IMG/VR virus record: IMGVR_UViG_3300020162_002681
Coordinates: 62,001 to 126,000 of that record
From: a virus
Reading direction: 5' to 3' (one strand)
Length of the DNA stretch: 64,000 bases
Shown here: piece by piece, positions 33,329 through 41,421 of the stretch
Layout: every line of letters starts with the position of its first letter
Position numbering within the stretch: position 1 is the stretch's first letter
Notes under the pieces: generated by a model
The model's input: only the letters and a program-made list of their open reading frames with translations
The model's database searches: none
What the model was told of the DNA's origin: nothing
Program-made: the position numbers and the translations under genes

Positions 33329-33765
33329 TGATGCCAGTGAATTTGGAGTTGAGACTGGAAGGGCAAAAAATGTAATTTACTTACCTCTGGTTCGGTAGCA
33401 CCTTCTACATATGCGCGAGTTTTTTCGTCAATTGAACCGTTAAAAATTAGCTTAACAAGTTGCTCCCAATTGTCTTTGATGTCTTCATAATCTAAATAAA
33501 CATCATTGTTGTCTGCATCTTTTTTACCTTGTACTGGAAGTAGCCCCACATATTCTCTGATAAGCTCTACTACATCGTCCTCTACAAAAAGTTCAGCAAT
33601 AGCACCATTGGATTGTACATACTTGCCAGTCAATTCACTTTGTAATTCAATAAGCCGTTTCAAATTGCTTTGAGGTGTACGTTTAACTCGGCATTTAGTT
33701 CCATCATCTAGAACGACTTCGAGGGTTTGGTAAGATGGTTTGCTTGATACTGATGAGGCTGCCAT
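33235..33765 (-). CDS. tail assembly chaperone (G-like)
   Basis: The 176-residue protein is acidic and helical after an N-terminal beta segment (LEVVLDDGTKCRVKR). It ends ...LETLVEASKPKTEAN. It sits between the tail tube candidate and the tape measure and overlaps a downstream -1 frame, the canonical chaperone position and architecture. It probably binds the tape measure and recruits tube subunits. Confidence 0.7.
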   Translation of the reverse strand: MAASSVSSKPSYQTLEVVLDDGTKCRVKRTPQSNLKRLIELQSELTGKYVQSNGAIAELFVEDDVVELIREYVGLLPVQGKKDADNNDVYLDYEDIKDNWEQLVKLIFNGSIDEKTRAYVEGATEPEVSKLHFLPFQSQLQIHWHQWRLSQGKILLDREKELETLVEASKPKTEAN

Positions 33766-34141
33766 AGAATTGTCCTAGTTCTGTTTTTTCGTTGAGTAAA
33801 GTATTGTTTTGTAAAATCAAGTCTGGCTGGAAGCTGTATATTCCTTTATAGCCATAAGACTCATTTCGAGGCTCTTCAGTCTGATGCACAGACCTTAGAA
33901 AGAAGGTTTCTATTTTTCCGTCAAAAGATATAACGTAGAAAAATAAGTCAAATATGTAGTCCAATACGAGTGGACTTTCGTAGTAACTACTATAGCATAG
34001 CTCTATGGTGCTATTTTTCTTGAAGTCAGACTCGATAATTACACTGTAAGGTGAAGGAAATGTAAAAAAATTGCCATCAATATCTCTAATAAAGAGGCTA
34101 CTGATGGCAAAGTATTTAGTTCCAAGGCATTCGATAGCCAT
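33704..34141 (-). CDS. small protein between tail tube and chaperone
   Basis: The 145-residue protein is rich in Phe/Tyr/Ser, with no recognised domain. It overlaps the chaperone start by 62 bp and begins 6 bp after the tail tube stop, so it is well placed in the operon. A tail completion or tube-associated role is inferred from position alone. Confidence 0.5.
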   Translation of the reverse strand: MAIECLGTKYFAISSLFIRDIDGNFFTFPSPYSVIIESDFKKNSTIELCYSSYYESPLVLDYIFDLFFYVISFDGKIETFFLRSVHQTEEPRNESYGYKGIYSFQPDLILQNNTLLNEKTELGQFYGSLISIKQTILPNPRSRSR

Positions 34142-34147
34142 GCATTA

Positions 34148-34999
34148 TTATACGCCAGTTGGAGCAGCTACACCAGCAAGAGTGCGGTAGGTGTCGAGGT
34201 CAGTTTCATAACGACCGATGTTGTTGTAGGTCAGGCTGTCGTATACCAAGCCGTTAAATCCCTCAGTACTACCCTTAACTTGAGAACCGTTAAGTGCTGT
34301 AGTGTCAATGGTAATAACTGCTTTGGCAGTTGTCAAGCTATCGACTGGAGTTACTTTCAATACGGTGAATACTCCATCAATTGCGCCACCCTTGATAGTA
34401 ACGTTGCCAGCAACACCAGTAGTTGCTACCGTAGAGTCGAAATCAACTTCGTTAGGGTTAGAGGTTGCTGTGCTCTTGCGAACGGCTGTGACACGAATTT
34501 TAGGGGTAATGGTGAGGTCAGCAATCTTACTTTCCGTAAGTGTTTTGTCAACGTAAATTTTCCTAGCTACATAATCAATCTTAGTAACAATTGTACTAGC
34601 TGGGATGCCAGTACCCGCAGAAGCTACTGTAATTGCGTCACCAGATTTCACACCAAGGTTGGTGCTGTTATAAGTTTCGTCGAAGGTAATCTCTTTCAGT
34701 CCAGAAGCGAGGTAAGCGTCAGCAACAGTAACGTTGCTCTTTGCGGTCAGCGAACCAGTAGCAACCGCAGTAATAAAATCGCCTACACGAACACCATCAA
34801 ATGCACCAGCAACTTCAGCCTTCAGCTTGGATTGAGTAGCGATAGGGATGACCGACGCAGTGATGTCAGCTTGAGCAAGAGCGATAGTGATAGGGATGTA
34901 CTCAGAATCACCAATTGTCTTAATTGGGTTAGTACCGAAGTCTAGAGTTGTGAGAACTTTAGGGTTAGCTACGCCCAAAGCAATTTGAATATTTGACAT
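34148..34999 (-). CDS. major tail tube protein candidate
   Basis: The 283-residue beta-rich protein has Ig-like, Val/Thr/Ala-rich repeats. It lies between the connector genes and the chaperone/tape measure, the usual tail tube slot. A strong extended -10 promoter (35034-35042) and a CTTATCGATAAG palindrome (35012-35023) in its leader fit a highly expressed structural protein. No sequence signature of the tube family is visible by eye. Confidence 0.6.
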   Translation of the reverse strand: MSNIQIALGVANPKVLTTLDFGTNPIKTIGDSEYIPITIALAQADITASVIPIATQSKLKAEVAGAFDGVRVGDFITAVATGSLTAKSNVTVADAYLASGLKEITFDETYNSTNLGVKSGDAITVASAGTGIPASTIVTKIDYVARKIYVDKTLTESKIADLTITPKIRVTAVRKSTATSNPNEVDFDSTVATTGVAGNVTIKGGAIDGVFTVLKVTPVDSLTTAKAVITIDTTALNGSQVKGSTEGFNGLVYDSLTYNNIGRYETDLDTYRTLAGVAAPTGV

Positions 35000-35033
35000 T
35001 TAGTTTTTGTTCTTATCGATAAGATTTACTTTA

Positions 35034-35042
35034 AGTATACCA
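35034..35042 (-). promoter_or_regulatory. extended -10 promoter (TGGTATACT)
   Basis: TGGTATACT on the minus strand lies 35 bp before the tail tube ATG. A 12 bp palindrome, CTTATCGATAAG, lies between the promoter and the gene at 35012-35023 and may be an operator or a leader hairpin. Confidence 0.5.
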
Positions 35043-35047
35043 TTTGC

Positions 35048-35530
35048 TTAATAGGCAAACACAGCGCAATTAATTTTAGCGTAATCGTATACAAGGTCAG
35101 TAGTTGTAGATGATTCATATTTGATAGTGATACCTTTCTCTTTGTCGATAGTAAAAGGTATAACATCGTCAACTTCACTATTTTGAAGAATGCGCTTAAT
35201 TTCTTTAGCTACATGAAAAGTTAGTCCTGATGCTGTATCTTTGGCACTGTAGGCTAACACATAAGCGATAGTGAGACTGACTATATCTCCATTACCAATT
35301 TGAAATAGAGAAGATTCCTCATTTCTAAATATCTTCAAAAGGGGGTAGATATTCGTCCCTAGAGGCAGTTTATTAGTATTGTCTACTGTGTAACTAGAGA
35401 TAGCTTTCTTGCCACCTAGAGCCGTATTAAACGTAATGTTGACTTCATTACGGATATAAGCTGCAATAGTTTGTAAATCTACATCAGGGAATTTATAGTT
35501 AGCTACATAGTTGGGGCGCTCAATAAACAT
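35048..35530 (-). CDS. tail terminator / completion protein candidate
   Basis: The 160-residue protein, from ATG 35530 (MFIERPNYV), is alpha/beta with the layout of tail terminator proteins: helix, strands (IYPLLKIFRNEES), then a C-terminal strand pair (LVYDYAKINCAVFAY). It follows a connector gene by 2 bp and precedes the tail tube, as such proteins do. A slightly longer TTG start is possible. Assigned by synteny. Confidence 0.55.
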   Translation of the reverse strand: MFIERPNYVANYKFPDVDLQTIAAYIRNEVNITFNTALGGKKAISSYTVDNTNKLPLGTNIYPLLKIFRNEESSLFQIGNGDIVSLTIAYVLAYSAKDTASGLTFHVAKEIKRILQNSEVDDVIPFTIDKEKGITIKYESSTTTDLVYDYAKINCAVFAY

Positions 35531-35532
35531 AA

Positions 35533-36231
35533 TTACCAAAAGCTCACTGTATCTTGGTTACGCATATCAGCAGAGTAGTATGGGTAGCGCGTTCGTCTTG
35601 TTTGTACATTATTTCTGATAAATTCACCATCCATGCCGCCCACTGACTCACTAAAATCATCCGCACAGTAAAAGCTAGGTTCTATACTATTTCGTTTGAA
35701 AATATCTGTGTCGCCGTTACCATCATTGTTATAGTCATAACCAATGTAGTCCTTAAGAACTTCACCAGCAAGTACAATATTTTTATTAGCTAGTTGAGGT
35801 GCGTTGGCATCATTCTGAATAGCTTGTAGACTAGCATTTGCACCAGCTACAAAGATGCCTGTACCAGCAAATAGCGATTGCAAGCGGTCTAAGCCACGTT
35901 GTAGAGTTACCTGACTAAATCCATCGTTATTGGCATCTCCATCGGTTTGACGCGGAAATTTGAAATCGACGATTTTGGCAATAGCTAGGTCTTCAGCAAT
36001 CATCTTCAGATAGTTGACCGTAGATGCTTCTGTAAGCTTTAGAGGAAATTCATAGAGCATTTGAAGGTGAGTATCCATATCTCCAATTTCTACTTCCTCT
36101 ACAAGCATTTCTACAGTAGCTTCATCGATTTCTTGAGTAGCAATTCCTGTGATGCCAGAGGTCTCTTGTTCTACAACTTCGAGACGACCTTTGAGTTTGC
36201 GTGTGAGTGAAACTAGATTTGCGTATTTCAT
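35533..36231 (-). CDS. head-tail connector candidate with Ca-binding-like loops
   Basis: The 232-residue protein is helical at the N-terminus. It contains two Asp/Asn-rich loops, DGDANNDGFS (~105) and DYNNDGNGDTD (~180), that resemble EF-hand/dockerin calcium loops. It lies in the connector position between head and tail genes. The family is not recognised; calcium binding is inferred from the loop pattern only. Confidence 0.5.
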   Translation of the reverse strand: MKYANLVSLTRKLKGRLEVVEQETSGITGIATQEIDEATVEMLVEEVEIGDMDTHLQMLYEFPLKLTEASTVNYLKMIAEDLAIAKIVDFKFPRQTDGDANNDGFSQVTLQRGLDRLQSLFAGTGIFVAGANASLQAIQNDANAPQLANKNIVLAGEVLKDYIGYDYNNDGNGDTDIFKRNSIEPSFYCADDFSESVGGMDGEFIRNNVQTRRTRYPYYSADMRNQDTVSFW

Positions 36232-36765
36232 TTAACCGTACAGTAATTTTCCAGCGTAGGGTAGATAACCTTGACGAATTGCAGACTTACCTTCCCTAAA
36301 GGTGTCTAACTTGGCTCGATAGTTAGCACGTTGGTTAGCACTCTCACGGATTTTATTCTTGGCTTCCACTTCTTGCTGACGATGGATTGCTTCGTTAATC
36401 TGTTGGTCAGACATTTCCGCTAGTTCGTCGTCAGGAATGTCGTCGATGCTGTAGTATCTTTGACGACCTGTTAGGTTGAGAAATTCGGCTACTCCGCTAC
36501 GCTCCGAGGCAGAAAAAAGAATTGAGGGCTTGCCAGAACTGAAAGAAGTGATGTCGGTATTCATGAATGCGAATGTCATGTTTTTGCCCATACCTTCTGA
36601 GATAACACCTTTGCGGCGTTTTACGACTGGCGCTGTGAAACCACCGCTTTTCTTGTTGGTTGCGTTGGGACGAGACTGGGGCAACCGTTCACCGAACATC
36701 GGTTTCATTGCCCCTTGCTTCATCTTGTTGGGTAGCGAGTTAGTTGGAAGTTGATTGGTTAGCAT
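36232..36765 (-). CDS. hypothetical head-tail region protein
   Basis: The 177-residue protein is basic at the N-terminus, with a charged helical stretch near 125-155 (DDELAEMSDQQINEAIHRQQ). It ends ...GYLPYAGKLLYG. It abuts the connector gene with no gap and overlaps the upstream HhH gene by 26 bp. No family was recognised; it may be a neck or stopper protein. Confidence 0.5.
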   Translation of the reverse strand: MLTNQLPTNSLPNKMKQGAMKPMFGERLPQSRPNATNKKSGGFTAPVVKRRKGVISEGMGKNMTFAFMNTDITSFSSGKPSILFSASERSGVAEFLNLTGRQRYYSIDDIPDDELAEMSDQQINEAIHRQQEVEAKNKIRESANQRANYRAKLDTFREGKSAIRQGYLPYAGKLLYG

Positions 36766-37273
36766 TGATATTCTCTGCGGTGTAGCCGAATGTCTTTAAG
36801 CCTTCATAAACTAGACCTACTGTGGGGTCGGGTAGTTCAAAGTCGATAACGGCGATGTCTTCCCATTTCTTGCTTTTAAGTGGGGAAATTTTGTCTAGTT
36901 GACTGTATGATTCAATCTTAGCATCTTTACGATATTCGACAATTTTTTGGGTTGCTACTTTTCCTACGAACTTAAGAGCTTCGATTTCGGATGCGGCGCA
37001 AGAGTTAATCTTCAGCTTTTTGACACTGGCGATGACTGGAACGTTTTGGAACGAGACATCGTTGCTGGAGACGAAGTTGATGTCAGGTGCTGCGGTTGTG
37101 GGTTGGATGGACTGGAAGTCTGAGGCATTCACTAAGATTGCAGTGGACTTAGCTCTAGCTTCTGCAATGTCGATTTCATATTCTTTATACTCACCTGCTA
37201 AGACAGTGTGACCATCTGAGTTGATGTACGCAGGGAAGATGCGGTAGATGCGTGGAGGTGTTTTTTGGGTCAT
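36740..37273 (-). CDS. helix-hairpin-helix protein of the neck region
   Basis: The 177-residue protein, from ATG 37273 (MTQKTPPRIYR), has a ComEA-like helix-hairpin-helix region at about 95-150: LKINSCAASEIEALKFVG, then KVATQKIVEYRK and YSQLDKISPLKSKKWEDI. HhH motifs bind DNA backbone non-specifically. In a head-tail region this could hold packaged DNA at the portal or neck. A TATACT box lies just upstream. The role is inferred. Confidence 0.6.
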   Translation of the reverse strand: MTQKTPPRIYRIFPAYINSDGHTVLAGEYKEYEIDIAEARAKSTAILVNASDFQSIQPTTAAPDINFVSSNDVSFQNVPVIASVKKLKINSCAASEIEALKFVGKVATQKIVEYRKDAKIESYSQLDKISPLKSKKWEDIAVIDFELPDPTVGLVYEGLKTFGYTAENINANQSTSN

Positions 37274-37295
37274 TTTTGTATAAGTATAGATGTAT

Positions 37296-38112
37296 CTATG
37301 ATAGCAGAGATTGGAGAGCTTCTTGCCTAGCGGTATAAGCAAGTTCTGGTGTATCAAACGTACCAATATAGATTTTTTGTTTGTTTACGACTAATCGAGC
37401 TTCATACTTGTCGTATTTACCTTTTTTATACACACCAGACGGTAGCTTTCGGGATTTTTTGGGGCTGGTCAGTTGAGCCTTATCTAATTCTTCTTTTACA
37501 GAGCTATCTTTGTCCCAGTAAAATTTTTCAGCTAAGATTCTAACATAACAAGCTTCTTTCTCTGTTTCGTAAGACCCCAGATAGATTGATTTTTTTATTT
37601 ACCTTAATACTTGTTTCCCACCTTGCACCTTCGGATTTCCTATAGGCACTATCTCCCCTCTTTCTTCTCGATTCTATCATAAGCGTCTTATTTTCTTCTG
37701 AATGAGTTTTTCCGTAAAAGGGATTATTCTTACCTAATGTTTGCTGTTTCTTTTTTATTTTTCTGTGAGGCTCATCTTCAGATATTTTACCAAAAGCTCT
37801 AGTAGACCTAGTTTGGTTGTAGCAAAGTTTCCAATCTGTAATTGAATCTAGGTAAGTTTGTTCAATATCTAATAAATCCTCATTGCTCTTATTTTCACAA
37901 TTTTCTAAAACTTCTATATTAAAAATAGAATCCCCATGCAGATTGAAAACTCTTTGTAAATGCTTATTATTGTGTGTCTGCTTCCTTAATTTGTAAAAAT
38001 GCTCCCTAATCCTAATTCTAATGTTTTGGCTACTGCCAATGTAGAAGAATTTAGAGTCTGTATTGGTTATTTTGTAAATACCTTTAATATTAGGTATATT
38101 GTTTAAATCCAT
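37296..38112 (-). pseudogene. GIY-YIG endonuclease with two AP2 domains, split by a frameshift
   Basis: The intact frame (37540-38112, 190 residues) has GIY-YIG (GIYKITN ... FYIGSSQNIRIRIREH) and a NUMOD3-like NPFYGKTHSEE block, then enters an AP2 domain (ARWETSIKVNKK) and stops. Removing one A from the A7 run (37590-37596) restores IYLGSYETEKEACYV and continues into a second AP2 domain (SGVYKKGKYDKYEARLVVNK ... IYIGTFDTPELAY), ending at 37296. This homing enzyme next to the capsid gene has been inactivated, or the homopolymer was misread. Confidence 0.75.
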
Positions 38113-38206
38113 AATTTTTTTACTGGTTAATCTGGAAAATTAAAAAGTGGCAGGGTTCCAGAAACCTTTTCCCGTAGCTATCGGTATCCACATACCTATA
38201 ATAACA

Positions 38207-38243
38207 AAAATCCCTCAACCAACAATCTGTCGGAAGAGGGATT
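38207..38243 (-). terminator. intrinsic terminator after capsid gene
   Basis: On the minus strand, stem AAATCCCTC/GAGGGATTT is followed directly by a T-rich run (TTTTTGTT). It lies 26 bp downstream of the major capsid stop. It would end the very highly expressed capsid transcript before the homing endonuclease. Confidence 0.75.
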
Positions 38244-38268
38244 TAATTTTTGATTATCTCAACTAAGA

Positions 38269-39504
38269 TTAGGAGATGATTGTTTGACCCCTAGAACTAT
38301 CGAAAGTCAGGAAGTCTGCAAGAGAAATAGACGACGCAATATTTACATTTTTTGCAACCTTACGTGCCATTCCGCATTTCGCGATAGTCGGACACGCTAT
38401 GAGCTGCATCGAGACCGACTCAGAAATATCTAAAATTGGGGTCTTAGACCATGTTCTTTGGAAAATTCCTGCCCGTTGATTGTTCTCGATAGTTCCGCCA
38501 AGAATACGGTTAAATTGTCCTTGACGAGACAAGAATACAACAGTACCTTCATCCAACAAACGAGTCGGTGCTGAAGCGCCATTCGCATCACTAAGCTCAA
38601 CTTGTCCATCTTCAAGAACAAACTTAGGCAAGAAACGACGACTCATTACTTCGTTAAGTTGGTCAATAGAAGGTGTGCCAGTGATTACGTTACCAATAAC
38701 GTTAGCAGCAACTACAGCTTCTTTAACAGACTTACAACGAGCAATATTCAAAAGCAAGCGCTCAGAGATTGCAATTTCGTCAGCAGGGAAACCATTAGTG
38801 TACTTGTACTGAGTGTGCATATCTGCAAGGTCTTGCAGAGGGTCAGCAGTTTCGTGCTGAGTCCAATCACGCTTCAATGAGTCAACAGTTTCAGTCCCAG
38901 CAAAGTCGGTTTGGTAGATTGGAAATGGAAAGTGGTTGGCGCGAATGCCGATTGCCTTTGTCCAGTCCAAGTCTGCGCGTAGACCTGTACGTTGGTCAGT
39001 GTACTGCATCTTACCAGTCTGCAATGTCTGCCAAGCCAAGTAGTCGATAAGGTTAATGTGACCGCGAACAAGCGAAGCAAGAGTACCAAAGATATTCTTG
39101 GCGAGTTCGTTATCTTGACCGAGTTGAACCTTACCTTCCGAAACTTGAATGTTCTGAATGGTGATGTTGCGAATCTTAGCAAGCTCAGAAACCTCAGCCA
39201 TTCTCCATTGGGTATCTTCATCCCAGTGGTAAGCAATCGCAGCTTTGTAGTTACGAGCTTGAATTTTGCTGAAGTCTCCTTTTTTAGCTTCAGGATAATC
39301 TTGTCCTGTAGCTACGAGAGACGCAATGGGGTCAACAGTTGTCGAGATGTAAGCAAGCCAGTCACGACCAGTCTTCTCAACCAAAGGAACGTAAGTATTG
39401 AGAACCTTAGAGCGTTCCTTCAACTGACGGAGGGTGTTGTTTACAACGAGGTCGGCAGCTTTAGCAGCGCGTCCTTCTTTTAAGAAATTTTCAATGTATG
39501 CCAT
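38269..39504 (-). CDS. major capsid protein candidate
   Basis: The 411-residue protein lies just after the scaffold and decoration genes and before a strong terminator. The N-terminal helix region (MAYIENFLKEGRAAKAADL) and the size fit an HK97-fold capsid protein without a long delta domain. The central region (KIQARNYKAAIAYHWDED) and conserved-looking P/D loops fit an E-loop to A-domain order, but this is not provable by eye. An ENF tripeptide at residues 5-7 may be a maturation cut. Confidence 0.75.
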   Translation of the reverse strand: MAYIENFLKEGRAAKAADLVVNNTLRQLKERSKVLNTYVPLVEKTGRDWLAYISTTVDPIASLVATGQDYPEAKKGDFSKIQARNYKAAIAYHWDEDTQWRMAEVSELAKIRNITIQNIQVSEGKVQLGQDNELAKNIFGTLASLVRGHINLIDYLAWQTLQTGKMQYTDQRTGLRADLDWTKAIGIRANHFPFPIYQTDFAGTETVDSLKRDWTQHETADPLQDLADMHTQYKYTNGFPADEIAISERLLLNIARCKSVKEAVVAANVIGNVITGTPSIDQLNEVMSRRFLPKFVLEDGQVELSDANGASAPTRLLDEGTVVFLSRQGQFNRILGGTIENNQRAGIFQRTWSKTPILDISESVSMQLIACPTIAKCGMARKVAKNVNIASSISLADFLTFDSSRGQTIIS

Positions 39505-39522
39505 TTTTTGTATTATTCTCCG

Positions 39523-40434
39523 TTATTTGTTGAAGTATGGTTTAATGTGCAAGTGCAGACCAAACAAACGCTTCAATTGGCGGTCAACGTAGGGCAAGTT
39601 ATTTTGGTAGACTCCTGCAATCTCAGAGATAACTGCAAAGTCCCGTTTAGGTTCGCCAGTCAAATCTACAGGGTCAGGATATAAGCCAAGAACTTCAGCA
39701 ACATCGATACCAACAATAGAGTTGATAGGTAGAGCTTGAGCAGCATTAGCAGCCAAAGTTACAACACGAACACCAGTGGTAGCATTTTCAGCACCAATTG
39801 CAAGAATCGTACCAAGAGGAGTGAGGTTGTTACCTAAGAAACCAGCTTCAGTGGTTTGAACTACGACTTGACCAGCAGCTCCTGTTGTTGCGAAGTAAAT
39901 ATCGTAACTATCGTCAGCGTAAATGGTAGCAGCAGCCGTCGAAGAGACTTGAGCGATTGTGATGCCAGCAGCCAACAGAGCAGCAGCATTAGCAGTGATA
40001 AAGTCAGCAACAGCACCAGCACCAGTTTGAGTAGCACCAACAGTAGCCGAGTAGGTCACACCAGCGATACGAGCAGTGATAACATCAGAAGTTGCAAAAG
40101 TACCGATGAACTTAACTAGAGCGTAGCAATGCTTTGCGTATAGAACGTCGCCCACTTTAAATTGAGAGCAAGGAGACTTGAGAGAAACAGAAGCCGAGTT
40201 AGTTGCGGTTGCAGCAGCAAGGCGAGTGCGAGGCAAGAAACGTGCGACTCTAGAGCCAGAGACACCAGTAGTAGCGATAAATGAACCTTCGGGAGCTACA
40301 GTCTTCCCTTCGGCATTAAGTAGGATATCGGCGCTATTAATCTGAACGGCATCGATTGCAACTTTCTTAGCTGCGGCGTTGAAGATAATAGCTCTACCGT
40401 TTTTGGTAATTGCTTGAGTTGTTAAATAAGTCAT
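39523..40434 (-). CDS. head decoration protein candidate
   Basis: The 303-residue protein is Ala/Thr/Val-rich and beta in character, with Ig-like stretches (ARIAGVTYSATVGATQTGAG). It sits between scaffold and capsid, where decoration proteins or capsid partners lie. The C-terminus (RQLKRLFGLHLHIKPYFNK) is basic. It could alternatively be a second capsid or penton protein. Assignment by synteny and composition. Confidence 0.55.
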   Translation of the reverse strand: MTYLTTQAITKNGRAIIFNAAAKKVAIDAVQINSADILLNAEGKTVAPEGSFIATTGVSGSRVARFLPRTRLAAATATNSASVSLKSPCSQFKVGDVLYAKHCYALVKFIGTFATSDVITARIAGVTYSATVGATQTGAGAVADFITANAAALLAAGITIAQVSSTAAATIYADDSYDIYFATTGAAGQVVVQTTEAGFLGNNLTPLGTILAIGAENATTGVRVVTLAANAAQALPINSIVGIDVAEVLGLYPDPVDLTGEPKRDFAVISEIAGVYQNNLPYVDRQLKRLFGLHLHIKPYFNK

Positions 40435-40449
40435 TGTGTTTTATGCTCC

Positions 40450-41331
40450 TTATAGTCCGAAATCCAGACCCATAGCAATCAAGTCACCTTTGGCGGCTTC
40501 TTCAAGGCTAGATGAGAAATTAGCAGTTGCAACTTCTTCAGCACTAACACTGAAATCGGTGAACTGAGTAACATTAGCAATATTACGGAGCAAGCTATAA
40601 GCGAACTCCGACATATTAAGTTGTTCTTGCAAGTCACGCGCACCGTTAGTTTGAGCGATACCACTAAACTGAGCTACTCGTTGGCGAGGGTCAGAGAAGT
40701 TACCGATAAGAGCTTCCTTCATTGCTGGGGTAATAACACCATCAACAACGTCTTGGCTAATACGTGCGTTCAAGTCGCTCAACGCTTGGGAAAGTTGTGC
40801 TTCAAAGTTAGCTTGTGCAAAGTTAGCTTCAAGAGCTTCTTTTTCTGCGCGTAGCTTTTGAATTTCACTAACTACAGTCTTATTAAAGTTAGCTTGGATT
40901 GCGGGGTTATAAGCAGCCGCATAATCTGCTCCTTCTTGTGCCATATCTGGTTCTACGCCTCCTTCAGCGTCATCCGTATCATATTGAGCTTCTAGAGCTT
41001 GTTTATCCTGTTCTAAGACTCCATCAGCAACTTCGATAATTTGTTCAATATCTTCATCGTTAGCGTCAGGGAAAGCTCCAATCATTGCTTCGAGAATATT
41101 GACATCATCAACAATGTTTTCACCGCTAATGTAGCCAGTTACATCTTCTTCACTCAGTCCAGTAGATTGAACGAGAGCTTGAATACCAGCATCAATGTCG
41201 CCTTCATATTGGGCTTCAATTAAGTCTAGAAGTAATTCGCCAAAAGCATTGGTTGGATTGAGTTCGGTCATTTCCTGACCTGCCCCTTCCATACCAGCGT
41301 CCTGAGCGCCTAAATCTTGTTCTTCATCCAT
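40450..41331 (-). CDS. scaffold-like protein
   Basis: The 293-residue, very acidic protein has a Glu/Asp-rich N-terminal half. A coiled coil lies at ~150-195 (VSEIQKLRAEKEALEANFAQ). Its position upstream of the capsid gene and near the protease is the classic scaffold slot. Four ANF tripeptides (147-149, 169-171, 174-176, 270-272) plus GNF (210-212) would let the prohead protease cut it to small peptides, as scaffold removal requires. The ANF code is inference. Confidence 0.72.
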   Translation of the reverse strand: MDEEQDLGAQDAGMEGAGQEMTELNPTNAFGELLLDLIEAQYEGDIDAGIQALVQSTGLSEEDVTGYISGENIVDDVNILEAMIGAFPDANDEDIEQIIEVADGVLEQDKQALEAQYDTDDAEGGVEPDMAQEGADYAAAYNPAIQANFNKTVVSEIQKLRAEKEALEANFAQANFEAQLSQALSDLNARISQDVVDGVITPAMKEALIGNFSDPRQRVAQFSGIAQTNGARDLQEQLNMSEFAYSLLRNIANVTQFTDFSVSAEEVATANFSSSLEEAAKGDLIAMGLDFGL

Positions 41332-41362
41332 TTTTATTATTTTCGTTTTTTAGGATTAAAAC

Positions 41363-41398
41363 AATAATGCCACACTAATTTCTCAGCATGGCATTATT
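41363..41398 (-). terminator. hairpin terminator between internal-protein and scaffold genes
   Basis: A perfect 10 bp stem AATAATGCCA/TGGCATTATT with a 16-base loop lies 24 bp beyond the stop of the gene at 41422. A T-rich tract follows on the minus strand (TTATTGTTTTAAT), and TTTTTT follows on the plus strand, so it may act in both directions. Confidence 0.6.
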
Positions 41399-41421
41399 TA
41401 TGGTTTTTTCCCGTAAGTGGA

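Noticed and set aside
37349-37543. Plus-strand 64-codon frame
   Set aside because: Antisense to the second AP2 domain of the frameshifted endonuclease, which explains the sequence better.
39856-40119. Serine-rich plus-strand frame
   Set aside because: Antisense of the Ala/Thr-rich decoration protein; composition is a codon-shadow artefact.
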